From NCBI RefSeq assembly GCF_027604915.1, contig NZ_JAJAQC010000067.1, positions 1 to 34,297 of the forward strand: a stretch of 34,297 nt of DNA, in the 5' to 3' direction. The DNA comes from Streptomonospora mangrovi (GTDB taxonomy: Bacteria; Actinomycetota; Actinomycetes; Streptosporangiales; Streptosporangiaceae). Of the stretch, positions 7,527-18,436 are shown one piece after another (the stretch's first letter is position 1; every line of letters begins with the position of its first letter). Both the position numbers and the translations under genes were made by a program. The notes beneath the pieces were generated by a model. That model had not been told where the DNA came from. It made no database searches and worked only from the letters and a program-made list of their open reading frames with translations.

Positions 7527-9611
7527 ATGAACGCCGTCTCCCCGATCTGCCTCACCGACCTCGCCCCCGCCCTCCGCTGGAGCGATCCCGCCGCCGTGGG
7601 CCCCGTCCTGCGCCACGCCCGCCTCATCGAGGGCTGGTGGGCCTCCCTGCCGGTGACCCGCGTGCTCGACATCGCCGGCGCCACCTGGCTGGCCAACGCC
7701 CTGGCGCGCCTGGCCGTCGAGCAGTGGGGCCACCTCGAACTCGGCGAGTTCCTGCCCACGCTGCGCGCCGAGGACGTCGACCTCGACGACATCGCCGAAC
7801 CCGTGCGCGGCGCCCTGCTGGCCACGGCCGGCAACTGGGAGCGGCTGGTGTCGGCCACCCCCGCCGCCATCACCGCCTGGGGCCTGCCCGAGTCCTGCGG
7901 GCCCATCGACGTCATCAGCACGGCCACCTGGCGCGCCGTGCACCCCTTCACCCGCGAGCAGGGCCGCGTGCCCGCGCCCTCCCCCGCCCTGATGGTGGAG
8001 GCCGTGCGCACACTGGCCAACTGGCTGCCCGACTCCGCGCCCGACCACGTGCACAGCGCCCTGGCCTACCTGACCTCGGCCACCGGCGCCGACTCCGACG
8101 ACACCGACACCGCCGCCGAGCCCCCGCCGCCGCAGAGCCCGGCCACCCGGGCCATCCGCACGCTGCGTGCCCTGCGCGCCCAGCGCGACGAGGAGGCGCG
8201 CGCCGCCGCCGAGGCCGAGGCCGACGCCGCGCCCGAGCCGGTCGCCCCCGCCACCGGGGCCGTGCGCGCGCTGCGCCGCCCGGCCTTCGGCCCGCCCAAG
8301 GGCGCGCGCGGCCCGGCGGAGCGCGAACTGGGCCGCCACCCGCTGGTGGACCTGCTGGAGGAGCTGCTGCGCACCTGGACCGAGGTGGAGCGCACGGTGG
8401 CCGCCGAGCGGCTGTTCGCCACCGACCCCATCAGCATCCGGCTGCTGGCCGACCAGATCAACGTGGACCTGCGCGACATCCGCAACGCCCAGCGCACGGT
8501 CGAGGAGCGGCTGCTCCAGTGGCTCAGCTCGCCCGGCGGCGCGCCGCTGACCAAGCACATGCGGGAGCTGTCGGACCAACTGGGCGCGGCCACCACGGTC
8601 GAGCACGTCATCGGCGCCCACCCCGACCACCCCGTCGAGGTGCCCTCGCTGGGCGCCCCGCTGTGGCGGGTGGTGATCACCCTGTTCACCGACCGCCGCC
8701 TGCACAACGGCTGGCTGGTGGCCGACGACCCCCACCGCATGCGCTGGCAGACCCGCGAACTGTTGGGCGACGCCCCCAGCCTCACCGACGCCACCCTGCG
8801 GCTGGGCCGGATCGGCATCCGCCAGCAGGCGGTGCGGGCGTGGCTGCTGAGCACGCCCGGGGTGTCCATCCGCGACGGCCACGTGCTGGTCGACCCCACC
8901 ATCCCGGTCGAGGCGCCGCCGCCGGGCACCGGCGGCTCCTACGGCAGCCACTCCGACCCGGTCTCCGAGGCCGGGGGCACCACCACCGCCAACGGGCTGC
9001 CCATCCGCCGCCGCCCGGGCACCGAGGCGCCCCGGCCCGAGCACGAGGACCGGCCCGCGCCGCCCGAGCCGCCGCGCGTGGCCGCCTCGGCGCGCTGCTT
9101 CCGCGCGCCCGACGGCCGCTGGTGGCACCGGGTGGACGTCACCGCCGACCACCTCAACGGCGCGCCGGTGACCGTGCCGCCGGGCTACGCCACCCACCTG
9201 GGGCTCCAGCCGGGCCGCCTGCTGTGCCTGACCGCGCCCGGCGCCGACCTGCTGGTGCTGGTCTGGCGCGACCAGCCGGCGTTCGACTCCCTGCGCCCGC
9301 TGCTGCGGCGGCTGTCGGTGCAGCCGGGCGACCGGGTGTTCATCACCGTCAACGGCGACCGGCTCGACGCCCGCCGGCTGCCGGCCTCCGACATGAGCGG
9401 GCACTCCCCCACCAGCCGGGCGCTGCACCTGATCGGCTACACCGCGCCGGCGCCCACCGACGAGGCGCTGAAGATCCTGGCGCGGCGCATCAGCGAGGAC
9501 GGCGACGACTCCCAGGCCGGCGACCCCCACGCGCTGCTGGAGGCGCTGACCCGGCGCGGCGACACCGACATCGCCCAGGAGCTGCGCCCGGTGCTGATGA
9601 CCACCTCCTGA
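7527..9611 (+). CDS. Uncharacterised 694-residue protein with sigma-region-4-like HTH
   Basis: No family is recognised. What can be seen: an N-terminal globular region (residues 1-185) with several Trp; an Ala/Pro/Glu-rich linker (about 190-265); then LLEELLRTWTEVERTV and a helix-turn-helix-like stretch (ISIRLLADQINVDLRDIRNA, about 298-325) that resembles sigma factor region 4. Next come a second winged-helix-like segment ending STPGVSIRDGHVLVD (about 425-460), a disordered Pro-rich linker (about 460-520), and a beta-rich C-terminal domain (about 525-615). No catalytic motif, signal peptide or membrane segment is present. It could be a nucleic-acid-binding regulator or the DNA-recognition part of a larger system. 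ATG 7527 has GAGGT 9 bp upstream. Confidence 0.6.
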   Translation: MNAVSPICLTDLAPALRWSDPAAVGPVLRHARLIEGWWASLPVTRVLDIAGATWLANALARLAVEQWGHLELGEFLPTLRAEDVDLDDIAEPVRGALLATAGNWERLVSATPAAITAWGLPESCGPIDVISTATWRAVHPFTREQGRVPAPSPALMVEAVRTLANWLPDSAPDHVHSALAYLTSATGADSDDTDTAAEPPPPQSPATRAIRTLRALRAQRDEEARAAAEAEADAAPEPVAPATGAVRALRRPAFGPPKGARGPAERELGRHPLVDLLEELLRTWTEVERTVAAERLFATDPISIRLLADQINVDLRDIRNAQRTVEERLLQWLSSPGGAPLTKHMRELSDQLGAATTVEHVIGAHPDHPVEVPSLGAPLWRVVITLFTDRRLHNGWLVADDPHRMRWQTRELLGDAPSLTDATLRLGRIGIRQQAVRAWLLSTPGVSIRDGHVLVDPTIPVEAPPPGTGGSYGSHSDPVSEAGGTTTANGLPIRRRPGTEAPRPEHEDRPAPPEPPRVAASARCFRAPDGRWWHRVDVTADHLNGAPVTVPPGYATHLGLQPGRLLCLTAPGADLLVLVWRDQPAFDSLRPLLRRLSVQPGDRVFITVNGDRLDARRLPASDMSGHSPTSRALHLIGYTAPAPTDEALKILARRISEDGDDSQAGDPHALLEALTRRGDTDIAQELRPVLMTTS

Positions 9612-9658
9612 TCGGGGGCGGGCAGGCACCCCGGCCTTCCGGCTCCCCGGGCACGCCG

Positions 9659-9706
9659 ACGCGAACGGGGGCCGGAGCGCATCAGCGCTCCGGCCCCCGT
9701 TCGCGT
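9659..9706. terminator. Perfect 22-bp hairpin, bidirectional terminator
   Basis: The arms 9659-9680 and 9685-9706 are perfectly complementary over 22 bp with the loop ATCA. It lies between the convergent 694-residue gene (stop 9611) and sufT (stop 9727), so it should stop transcription from both sides. There is no T-run on either side. Confidence 0.8.
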
Positions 9707-9726
9707 GTACCGCGGGGCGCGGCGGC

Positions 9727-10080
9727 TCAGACGTTGAAGCCGAGCATCCGCAACTGGTCGCGGCCGTCGTCGGTGATCTTGTCGGGACCCCAGGGCGGCA
9801 TCCAGACCCAGTTGATCTTGACGTCGCGCTCGAACTCGTCCAGCGCGGAGTTGGCCTGGTCCTCGATGACGTCGGTCAGCGGGCAGGCCGCGCTGGTCAG
9901 CGTCATGTCCAGGGTGATGGTGCCGCCGTCGACGTTGACCCCGTACAGCAGGCCGAGGTCGACCACGTTGACCCCCAGCTCGGGGTCGATGACGTCCTTC
10001 AACGCCTCGCTGATCTCCTCGACCAGCGCCTCGCCCCCGGTGGGCTCCGGCGCGGTGGCGGTGGAGTCCTGCTCGGTCAT
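9727..10080 (-). CDS. sufT: SufT-like DUF59 (MIP18 family) protein
   Basis: A small protein (117 residues) of the DUF59/MIP18 family that helps mature or deliver iron-sulfur clusters and is commonly the last gene of Gram-positive and actinobacterial suf operons. It shows DPELGVNVVDLGLLYGV and TSAACPLTD with the conserved Cys, followed by the WMPPWGPDKITDDGRDQL end segment typical of the family. The ATG at 10080 overlaps the sufU stop by four bases (ATGA), so translation is probably coupled. The N-terminal 20 residues are Thr/Ala/Glu-rich and variable. A perfect hairpin follows the gene. Confidence 0.9.
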   Translation of the reverse strand: MTEQDSTATAPEPTGGEALVEEISEALKDVIDPELGVNVVDLGLLYGVNVDGGTITLDMTLTSAACPLTDVIEDQANSALDEFERDVKINWVWMPPWGPDKITDDGRDQLRMLGFNV

Positions 10081-10556
10081 GAGGCGCCCTCCTTCTCCGT
10101 TTCCAGGGACTGGGCGGTCGCGTCCTTCCACGCCATCCAGGCGAGCAGGGCGCACTTGATACGGGCAGGGTATTTCGAGACCCCGGCGAAGGCCACCGCG
10201 TCCTCCAGGACGTCCTCGTCGGGCTCGCCCTGGCCCTTGGAGTGCATCAGCTCGGTGAACTCCGCCAGGACCCGCATGCCGTCGTCGACGGTCCGCCCGA
10301 TCAGCAGGTCGGTCAGCACCGAGGCGCTGGCCTGGCTGATGGAGCAGCCCATGCTGTCGTAGGAGACGTCGGCGACGGTGGCCGAACCGTCGAGGCTCCC
10401 GCCCGCGGGTTCGAGGCGCACCCGCAGGGTGATCTCGTCGCCGCAGGTGGGGTTGATGTGGTGGGCCTCGCCGTGGTGCGGCTCCCGCAGCCCCTTGTTG
10501 TGGGGGTTGCGGTAGTGGTCCAGGATGATCTCCTGGTACATGGACTCAAGCTGCAT
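10077..10556 (-). CDS. sufU: SufU sulfur-transfer / scaffold protein
   Basis: Zinc-dependent sulfurtransferase partner of SufS that accepts persulfide sulfur for Fe-S assembly. In the 159-residue protein Cys38 (NPTCGD), Asp40, Cys71 (SMGCSIS) and Cys135 (ARIKCALLAW) are the expected Cys/Asp ligands. The 63-residue interval between the second and third Cys carries the insertion that separates SufU from IscU. ATG 10556 is chosen because MQLESMYQEIILDHY is the common N-terminus. ATG 10541 is the alternative. It lies 17 bp after sufS and overlaps sufT. Confidence 0.93.
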   Translation of the reverse strand: MQLESMYQEIILDHYRNPHNKGLREPHHGEAHHINPTCGDEITLRVRLEPAGGSLDGSATVADVSYDSMGCSISQASASVLTDLLIGRTVDDGMRVLAEFTELMHSKGQGEPDEDVLEDAVAFAGVSKYPARIKCALLAWMAWKDATAQSLETEKEGAS

Positions 10557-10573
10557 GGCGACCTGGTGCCCTT

Positions 10574-12634
<2,061 letters not shown>

Positions 12635-12642
<8 letters not shown>

Positions 12643-12961
12643 TCTCGGTTTCGAGCGAGACGAGCACGTCGTCGCCGTCGATCTGCACTGCGTAGGTGGC
12701 CACCGGGCGCGTGGCCGGCGGGTTGATCGGTTTGCCGGAGGCCAGCTCGAAGCAGGAGCCGTGCAGCCAGCACTCGATGGTGCCGTCCTCGACCTCGCCC
12801 TCGGAGAGGTTGACCTCGGCGTGGGAGCAGATGTCGCTGATGGCGTGCACCCGGCCCTGGCTGCGCACCACGGCCACCGGGGTCTCGCCGACCTCCACGC
12901 CCAGCGCGCCCTCCTCGGGGAGGTCGCTCAGCCGGCACACCTTGGTGAATCCGCTACTCAT
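12635..12961 (-). CDS. Rieske [2Fe-2S] ferredoxin-like protein in suf operon
   Basis: A 108-residue single-domain Rieske protein of the non-heme-oxygenase ferredoxin / nitrite-reductase-small-subunit type. The cluster ligands are Cys45-x-His47 and Cys64-x2-His67 (CSH and CWLH). No membrane anchor is present, so it is cytoplasmic. Its place between sufD and sufC, with overlapping stops and starts on both sides, is common in actinobacterial suf operons. An electron-supply role in assembly or repair is plausible but unproven. The third Cys (Cys70) replaces the more common Tyr or Ala region after the second box. Confidence 0.9.
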
Positions 12962-14126
12962 GGGAGGCCAGCTTCTCCTCGACCTCCGCCATGATGCGCT
13001 CCCGCAGCTCGGCGACCTCGATGCGGTTGATCAGCTCCTGGAAGAAGCCGCGGATGACCAGCCGCCGGGCCTCGTCGGCGGGGATGCCGCGCGACTGGAG
13101 GTAGAACAGGTGGATGTCGTCGAGCCGGCCGCTGGCGCTGGCGTGGCCCGCGCCCTCGACCTCGCCGGTGAAGATCTCCAGGTTGGGCACGGAGTCGACC
13201 CGGGTGCCGTCGGTGAGCACGAGGTTGCGGTTGTGCTCGTAGGAGTCGGTGCCCGAGGTGCCCTCGCCGATGATGACGTCGCCGATCCACACCGCGTGGG
13301 CGTCCTCGCCGCTGAGCGCGCCCTTGTACTCCACCCGGCTGCGGGTGTTGGACTCGTTGTGGTCGATCAGCGAGCGGTGCTCGTGGTGCTGGCCCTTGCC
13401 GGTGTAGTACAGCCCGTGCAGCTCGGCGTCGCCGCCGGTGCCCACGTAGCGGACGCTGGGCGAGAGCCGGACGAGGTCGCCGCCCAGGGTGACCACGAAG
13501 CTGCGGAACCGGGCGTCGCGGCCGACGGTGGCGAACTGGTGCGACACGTGGACGGCGTCGCGGTCCCAGTCCTGGAGGCTGACGACGGTCAGGCTGGCGC
13601 CGTCCTCGACCACGAACTCGACGTTGTCGGCGTAGACGGCCGAGCCGGCGTACTCCAGCACCACGGTGGCCGAGGACTGGGGCTCGGCCCGGACCACCAG
13701 GTGGCCGTAGGCGTCGCCGTGGGTGGTGCCGGTGGCCTTGACGAACACCGGCGCGCCGGCCTCGGTGCCCTTGGGCACGGTGATGACGTTGGCCTGGCCG
13801 AACTGCGGGAAGCTGTCCCAGGCCAGGGCGCTGACGCGGTCGTTGGGCAGGAACGAGGCGCCGACCCGGGGGTCGTCGCGGTCGACCCGCTCCACGCGGA
13901 CCTCGCCGGGCGCCTGGATCTCGACGCCCACCACGCCGTCGGCGATGGTGCGGCCGTCGTGCAGTCCCCGCAGGCGGCGCAGCGGGGTGAACCGCCACTC
14001 CTCCTCGCGCCCGGTGGGCACGGGGAAGCTCTGCGGGTCGAAGGACCCGTGCACGTCAAGGCGCGAGATCGGGATCTCGCCGGCGCCGTGGGAGTGCTCT
14101 CGGATTCCGAGGTTGGGGCTGGCCAT
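12954..14126 (-). CDS. sufD: Fe-S assembly scaffold protein SufD
   Basis: Forms the SufBC2D scaffold complex with SufB and SufC. The 390-residue protein has the right-handed beta-helix repeat core and the C-terminal SufB/SufD segment: EIFTGEVEGAGHASASGRLDD, then FYLQSRGIP, and RLVIRGFFQELINRI. The GHASASG histidine corresponds to the conserved cluster-assembly His of SufD. The N-terminal segment REEEWRFTPLRRL is also typical. ATG 14126 lies two bases after the sufB stop, and the gene ends eight bases inside the Rieske gene. Confidence 0.95.
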   Translation of the reverse strand: MASPNLGIREHSHGAGEIPISRLDVHGSFDPQSFPVPTGREEEWRFTPLRRLRGLHDGRTIADGVVGVEIQAPGEVRVERVDRDDPRVGASFLPNDRVSALAWDSFPQFGQANVITVPKGTEAGAPVFVKATGTTHGDAYGHLVVRAEPQSSATVVLEYAGSAVYADNVEFVVEDGASLTVVSLQDWDRDAVHVSHQFATVGRDARFRSFVVTLGGDLVRLSPSVRYVGTGGDAELHGLYYTGKGQHHEHRSLIDHNESNTRSRVEYKGALSGEDAHAVWIGDVIIGEGTSGTDSYEHNRNLVLTDGTRVDSVPNLEIFTGEVEGAGHASASGRLDDIHLFYLQSRGIPADEARRLVIRGFFQELINRIEVAELRERIMAEVEEKLASHE

Positions 14127-14128
14127 GC

Positions 14129-15541
14129 TTAACCAACCGCTCCTTCCATCTGAAGCTCGATCAGCCGGTTGAGTTCCAGCGCGTACTCCATGGGGAGTTC
14201 GCGCGCGATGGGCTCCACGAAACCGCGGACGATCATGGCCATGGCCTCGTCCTCGTCGAGCCCCCGGCTCATCAGGTAGAAGAGCTGGTCCTCGCTGACC
14301 TTGGAGACGGTGGCCTCGTGGCCCATCTCCACGTCGTCCTCGCGGATGTCGTTGTAGGGGTAGGTGTCGGACCGGCTCATGGTGTCGATGAGCAGGGCGT
14401 CGCACTTGACCGTGGACTTGGAGTGGTCGGCGCCCTCCTGCACCTGCACCAGGCCGCGGTAGGAGGCGCGGCCGCCGCCCCGGGCCACCGACTTCGACAC
14501 GATGGTCGAGGAGGTGTTGGGGGCGCAGTGCACCATCTTGGAGCCGGTGTCCTGGTGCTGGCCCTCGCCGGCGAAGGCGATGGACAGGGTCTCGCCCTTG
14601 GCGTGCTCGCCCATGAGGTAGACCGCCGGGTACTTCATGGTGACCTGGGAGCCGATGTTGCCGTCGATCCACTCCATGGTGGCGCCCTCGTAGGCCACGG
14701 CGCGCTTGGTCACCAGGTTGAAGACGTTGTTCGACCAGTTCTGGATGGTGGTGTACCGGCAGCGGGCGTTCTTCTTGACGATGATCTCGACCACGGCCGA
14801 GTGCAGGGAGTCCGACTTGTAGATCGGCGCCGTGCAGCCCTCGACGTAGTGGACGTAGGCGCCCTCGTCGACGATGATCAGGGTCCGCTCGAACTGGCCC
14901 ATGTTCTCGGTGTTGATGCGGAAGTACGCCTGGAGCGGGATCTCGACGTGCACGTTCGGCGGCACGTAGATGAAGGACCCGCCGCTCCACACCGCGGTGT
15001 TGAGCGCGGCGAACTTGTTGTCGCCGGGCGGGATCACCGTGCCGAAGTACTCCTGGAACAGCTCGGGGTGCTCCTTGAGCGCGGTGTCGGTGTCGAGGAA
15101 GATGACGCCCTGCTCCTCCAGGTCCTCGCGGATCTGGTGGTAGACGACCTCGGACTCGTACTGCGCGGCGACACCGGCGACCAGGCGCTGCTTCTCGGCC
15201 TCGGGGATGCCCAGCCGGTCGTAGGTGTTCTTGATGTCCTCGGGCAGCTCCTCCCAGGAGGTGGCCTGCTGCTCGGTGGAGCGCACGAAGTACTTGATGT
15301 TGTCGAAGTCGATGCCGGAGAGGTCGGCGCCCCAGTCGGGCAGCGGCTTCTTCTCGAACAGCCGCAGCGACTTCAGCCGGAGCTTCTCCATCCACTCCGG
15401 CTCGCTCTTCTTGCCGGAGATGTCGCGGACGACCTCTTCGTTCAGGCCGCGCCGAGCGGAGGCACCGGCCTCGTCACGGTCGGCCCAGCCGTACTCGTAG
15501 GTGCCGAGCCCTTCGAGCTCGGGGTGCGCGGTAGACGTCAT
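14129..15541 (-). CDS. sufB: Fe-S assembly scaffold protein SufB
   Basis: Main scaffold subunit on which Fe-S clusters are built. The 470-residue protein is well conserved: YEYGWADRD at the N-terminus, [16 protein letters not shown], then [20 protein letters not shown], the NCLR-equivalent [26 protein letters not shown] and the C-terminal [22 protein letters not shown]. No intein is present, unlike several mycobacterial SufB proteins. The ATG overlaps the sufR stop by one base (TAATG). Confidence 0.97.
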   Translation of the reverse strand: MTSTAHPELEGLGTYEYGWADRDEAGASARRGLNEEVVRDISGKKSEPEWMEKLRLKSLRLFEKKPLPDWGADLSGIDFDNIKYFVRSTEQQATSWEELPEDIKNTYDRLGIPEAEKQRLVAGVAAQYESEVVYHQIREDLEEQGVIFLDTDTALKEHPELFQEYFGTVIPPGDNKFAALNTAVWSGGSFIYVPPNVHVEIPLQAYFRINTENMGQFERTLIIVDEGAYVHYVEGCTAPIYKSDSLHSAVVEIIVKKNARCRYTTIQNWSNNVFNLVTKRAVAYEGATMEWIDGNIGSQVTMKYPAVYLMGEHAKGETLSIAFAGEGQHQDTGSKMVHCAPNTSSTIVSKSVARGGGRASYRGLVQVQEGADHSKSTVKCDALLIDTMSRSDTYPYNDIREDDVEMGHEATVSKVSEDQLFYLMSRGLDEDEAMAMIVRGFVEPIARELPMEYALELNRLIELQMEGAVG

Positions 15542-16386
15542 TACGCGGATCCTCCTGGACTCAGACGTCCTTCTCGGGATGTGGCCCGCTCCCGGTGGGT
15601 GGCGGTGCGGGTGTTCTTCTCGGTGCCGTGCGGCCCGGCGGCGGCCCCGGCGGGACGGGGATCGGCCGCGGCGAGGTCGCGCGGGGTGACGTGCGTGGTG
15701 CACACGCCGTCGCCGTGGGCGATGGTGGCCAGCCGCCGCACCGGGGTGCCCAGCAGCCGCGCGAAGACCTCGACCTCGGCCTCGCACAGCTCGGGGAACT
15801 CCGTGGCGACGTGGGCCACCGGGCAGTGGTGCTGGCACAACTGGTCGCCGCCGCCGGGTGCCGGGGCCTCGCCCGCCGAGGCGGCGTAGCCGTCGTTGGA
15901 CAGGGCCTCGGCCAGCAGCCGCACGCGCTGCTGGGGCGGGACCTCCGCCAGCAGCGGGCGGTAGCGGCGTTCGAGGTCGGCCACCTGGCGGCGGGCGAAC
16001 TCGGCGACCGCCTGCGGGCCGGCCTTCTCGGCGAGGAAGCGCAGCGCGCTGGCGGCGAGGTCGTCGTAGCCGTGGACGAAGGCGTCGCGCCCGGCCTCGG
16101 TGATGACGAAGACCCGGGCCGGGCGGCCCCGGCCGCGCCGCCCGCGGGAGCGGTGCTCGCGGGCCTCGACCATGCCCTCACTCATCAAGTTGTCGAGATG
16201 GCGGCGGATGGCCGCCGGGGTGAGCCCCAGCCGCTCGCCCAGGGTGGTGGCGGTGATGGGGCCGTGTTCGAGGATGAGCCGCGCCACCCGCGCGCGCGTG
16301 CCCTGCTCGGCACCCCGTTCGGGACCCGCCGACGGCCGCGGGGCGCCCGGCGGGGCGCCGTCCTCGGCCTGCTGCGGGTTACCCAT
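15541..16386 (-). CDS. sufR: SufR, [Fe-S]-sensing repressor of the suf operon
   Basis: An ArsR/DeoR-type winged-helix repressor that senses cluster status and controls suf transcription. The DNA-binding wHTH is at about residues 30-95 ([20 protein letters not shown], then [11 protein letters not shown]). The C-terminal half holds Cys184, Cys188, Cys201 and Cys229, which include the expected cluster ligands (LCQHHCP and PELCEAE). The 281-residue protein ends in a basic tail. ATG 16386 is chosen, and GTG 16395 is an in-frame alternative. It is first in the operon, and a near-exact SufR operator lies five bases upstream, so autorepression is expected. Confidence 0.9.
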   Translation of the reverse strand: MGNPQQAEDGAPPGAPRPSAGPERGAEQGTRARVARLILEHGPITATTLGERLGLTPAAIRRHLDNLMSEGMVEAREHRSRGRRGRGRPARVFVITEAGRDAFVHGYDDLAASALRFLAEKAGPQAVAEFARRQVADLERRYRPLLAEVPPQQRVRLLAEALSNDGYAASAGEAPAPGGGDQLCQHHCPVAHVATEFPELCEAEVEVFARLLGTPVRRLATIAHGDGVCTTHVTPRDLAAADPRPAGAAAGPHGTEKNTRTATHRERATSREGRLSPGGSA

Positions 16387-16391
16387 GTTTT

Positions 16392-16406
16392 TCACAACAT
16401 CAGTGT
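16392..16406 (-). promoter_or_regulatory. SufR operator in suf promoter
   Basis: Read on the minus strand this is ACACT-GATGT-TGTGA, exactly the ACACT-N5-TGTGA inverted-repeat pattern reported (from memory) for Mycobacterium tuberculosis SufR. It lies immediately upstream of sufR. A possible promoter, TTGCCC (16431-16426) and CACACT (16407-16402) spaced by 18 bp, would be blocked by bound repressor. The -10 is a weak match. Confidence 0.8.
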
Positions 16407-16644
16407 GGCGTAAATAAGTCCCGGTGGGCAAACGCCGCTTGACCGGCACATCATGCCCTTGATCACCCAGGCGAGGCTAGCCTTAGCGCGGGTCGCGCGC
16501 CGCCGCGCGGCGCCGGCCACCGCCCGTGCGGGCGCGGTGCCGCCCCGTGGCCGCCGCGCACCGATCCCCCTTCCCCGCCGCGCCGCACCCGGGGACACCG
16601 AGCCGGTGCGGGGGTGCGCCGGGGCCGCCCTAGACTCGGTGGAC
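16407..16644. promoter_or_regulatory. Divergent intergenic region, suf operon / ABC exporter
   Basis: This gap of about 240 bp has no gene. The suf promoter elements are at its left end. At its right end TAGACT (16631-16636) lies 8 bp before the ABC ATPase ATG, consistent with a -10 box of a leaderless transcript. An open frame from 16453 into the ATPase gene is rejected as coding because its composition is Arg/Ala/Pro noise. Confidence 0.5.
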
Positions 16645-17583
16645 ATGGAGTCGCCCGCGGTCGAGGTAGTCGATCTGGTCAAGCGCTACGGCCCCACCAC
16701 GGCCGTGGCCGGCCTGTCGTTCTCCGCCGCGCGCGGCGCGGTCACCGCGCTCCTGGGCCCCAACGGCGCGGGCAAGACCAGCACGGTCGAGACCTGCGAG
16801 GGCTTCCGCCGCCCCGACTCCGGCCGGGTGCGGGTGCTGGGCCTGGACCCCGTGGCCGACGCCGCCGCGCTCAAGCCCCGCGTGGGCGTGATGCCCCAGT
16901 CGGGCGGGGTGCCCACCGGCGCCCGCGCCGGCGAGTGGCTGCGCCTGGTCGCCGCCTTCCACGCCCGCCCGGTGCCGCCCGACCTCCTGCTGGAGCGGCT
17001 GGGCCTGGTCTCGGCCGCCGCCACCCCCTTCCGCCGGCTCTCCGGCGGCCAGCAGCAGCGGCTGTCGCTGGCCGCCGCCGTGGTGGGCCGCCCCGAACTG
17101 GTGTTTTTGGACGAGCCCACCGCCGGGCTCGACCCCCAGGCGCGCCGGGCCACCTGGGACCTCATCGCCGAACTGCGCCGCAGCGGCGTGGGCGTGGTGC
17201 TGACCACCCACCACATGGACGAGGCCGAGCACCTGGCCGACCACGTGGTGATCATCGACCACGGCCGCGTCGTCGCCCAGGGCGGCGTGGCCGAGCTGAC
17301 CGACTCCCGCCAGGAACTCGTCTTCACCTGCGCCGCGCCGCTGGACACCGCCGCCCTGGCGGCGGCGCTGCCGCCCGGCGCGGCGGTGGAGCGGCGCGGG
17401 ACCGGCCCGGCGGCCGAGTACGCCGTGGCCGGCGACACCCCCGAGGGCGCGGGGCCCGAGATCGTGGCCGCCGTCAGCACCTGGTGCGCGGCCAACGGCG
17501 TGCGTCCCGAAGGGCTGCGGGTGCGCCGGCGCGGCCTGGAGGACGTCTTCCTCGAACTCACCGGCCGGGAACTGCGCGACTGA
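16645..17583 (+). CDS. ABC exporter ATP-binding protein
   Basis: Nucleotide-binding subunit of an ABC-2 type exporter (DrrA/CcmA-like). In the 312-residue protein: Walker A GPNGAGKTS (38-46), signature LSGGQQQR (132-139), Walker B LVFLDEP (152-158) and switch His in TTHHMDEAE. The C-terminal 90 residues are the extension usual in this subfamily. The substrate is unknown. Its permease follows with a one-base TGATG overlap. Divergent placement next to sufR recalls the mycobacterial Rv1456c-Rv1458c region beside suf, so this pair is probably the conserved suf-linked exporter and not an antibiotic pump. ATG 16645 follows a TAGACT -10 by 8 bp and has no ribosome binding site. Confidence 0.9.
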   Translation: MESPAVEVVDLVKRYGPTTAVAGLSFSAARGAVTALLGPNGAGKTSTVETCEGFRRPDSGRVRVLGLDPVADAAALKPRVGVMPQSGGVPTGARAGEWLRLVAAFHARPVPPDLLLERLGLVSAAATPFRRLSGGQQQRLSLAAAVVGRPELVFLDEPTAGLDPQARRATWDLIAELRRSGVGVVLTTHHMDEAEHLADHVVIIDHGRVVAQGGVAELTDSRQELVFTCAAPLDTAALAAALPPGAAVERRGTGPAAEYAVAGDTPEGAGPEIVAAVSTWCAANGVRPEGLRVRRRGLEDVFLELTGRELRD

Positions 17584-18389
17584 TGACCGAACAGGCAACC
17601 GTGACAACCGACACCGCCCAGAGCGTGTTCACCCCCGCACCGGGCGCCGCGCCGGCGCACCGCATGGTGCTGGCCCAGGCCGGCATGGAGTTGCGCATCA
17701 TGCTGCGCAACGGCGAGCAGCTCCTGCTGACCATGGTCATCCCCCTGCTGCTGCTCGTGGGCTTCAGCGCCACGCCCGTGCTGGACCTGGGGCCGGGGCC
17801 GCGCGTGGACTTCCTGGCGCCGGGCGTGCTGGCGCTGGCGGTGCTGTCCACGGCCTTCACCGGCCAGGCGATCGGCACCGGGTTCGAGCGCCGCTACGGG
17901 GTGCTCAAGCGGCTGGGCGCCACCCCGCTGCCGCGCGTGGGGCTGCTGGCCGCCAAGACCCTGGCGGTGCTGGCCGTGCAGGCGCTCCAGGCCGTGCTGA
18001 TCTGCGCGACCGCCGCCGCGCTGGGCTGGCGCCCGGAGCTGAGCCCGGCGGGGGTGGCCTACGCGGTGCTGCTGGTGCTGCTGGCCACCGCCGCCTTCAG
18101 CGCGCTGGCGCTGCTGATGGCCGGCACCCTGCGGGCCGAGGCCACCCTGGCGGCGGCCAACCTGGTCTACGTGGTGCTGCTGGGCGCCGGCGGCGTGGTG
18201 TTCCCGGTGGAGCTGCTGCCCGAGGCGGCGCAGTCGGCGGTGGGGGCGCTGCCCATCACCGCGCTGGCCGAGGGCCTGCGGTCGGTGCTGGCCGAGGGCG
18301 CGCCGCCGGCGCTCGCGCCCGTGGCGGTGCTGGCGGTGTGGGCGGCCGCGGGCGCGGCGCTGGCCGGGCGGTTCTTCCGCTGGGAGTGA
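17583..18389 (+). CDS. ABC-2 type exporter permease
   Basis: Membrane subunit partner of the preceding ATPase. The 268-residue protein has a cytoplasmic N-terminus and about six hydrophobic segments: LLLTMVIPLLLLVGFSA, then APGVLALAVLSTAFTGQAI, AVLAVQALQAVLICATAAAL, VAYAVLLVLLATAAFSALAL, NLVYVVLLGAGGVVFPV, and a last one before the FFRWE terminus. FERRYGVLKRLGATPLPR between the second and third segments is the coupling-helix motif typical of ABC-2 permeases. The ATG overlaps the ATPase stop. Confidence 0.9.
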   Translation: MTEQATVTTDTAQSVFTPAPGAAPAHRMVLAQAGMELRIMLRNGEQLLLTMVIPLLLLVGFSATPVLDLGPGPRVDFLAPGVLALAVLSTAFTGQAIGTGFERRYGVLKRLGATPLPRVGLLAAKTLAVLAVQALQAVLICATAAALGWRPELSPAGVAYAVLLVLLATAAFSALALLMAGTLRAEATLAAANLVYVVLLGAGGVVFPVELLPEAAQSAVGALPITALAEGLRSVLAEGAPPALAPVAVLAVWAAAGAALAGRFFRWE

Positions 18390-18424
18390 GCGCGCGGGCG
18401 TGCGGGCGCGGGCGCGCTCGGCGC

Positions 18425-18430
18425 TAGCAT
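18425..18430 (+). promoter_or_regulatory. -10-like TAGCAT for leaderless small membrane gene
   Basis: TAGCAT ends 6 bp before GTG 18437. The distance fits transcription starting at or near the start codon. No -35 hexamer or ribosome binding site is evident. Confidence 0.45.
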
Positions 18431-18436
18431 CGCCCC

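Noticed and set aside
16453-16644. Extension of the ABC ATPase by 64 residues.
   Set aside because: Low-complexity Arg/Ala/Pro sequence. The conserved domain begins right after ATG 16645.
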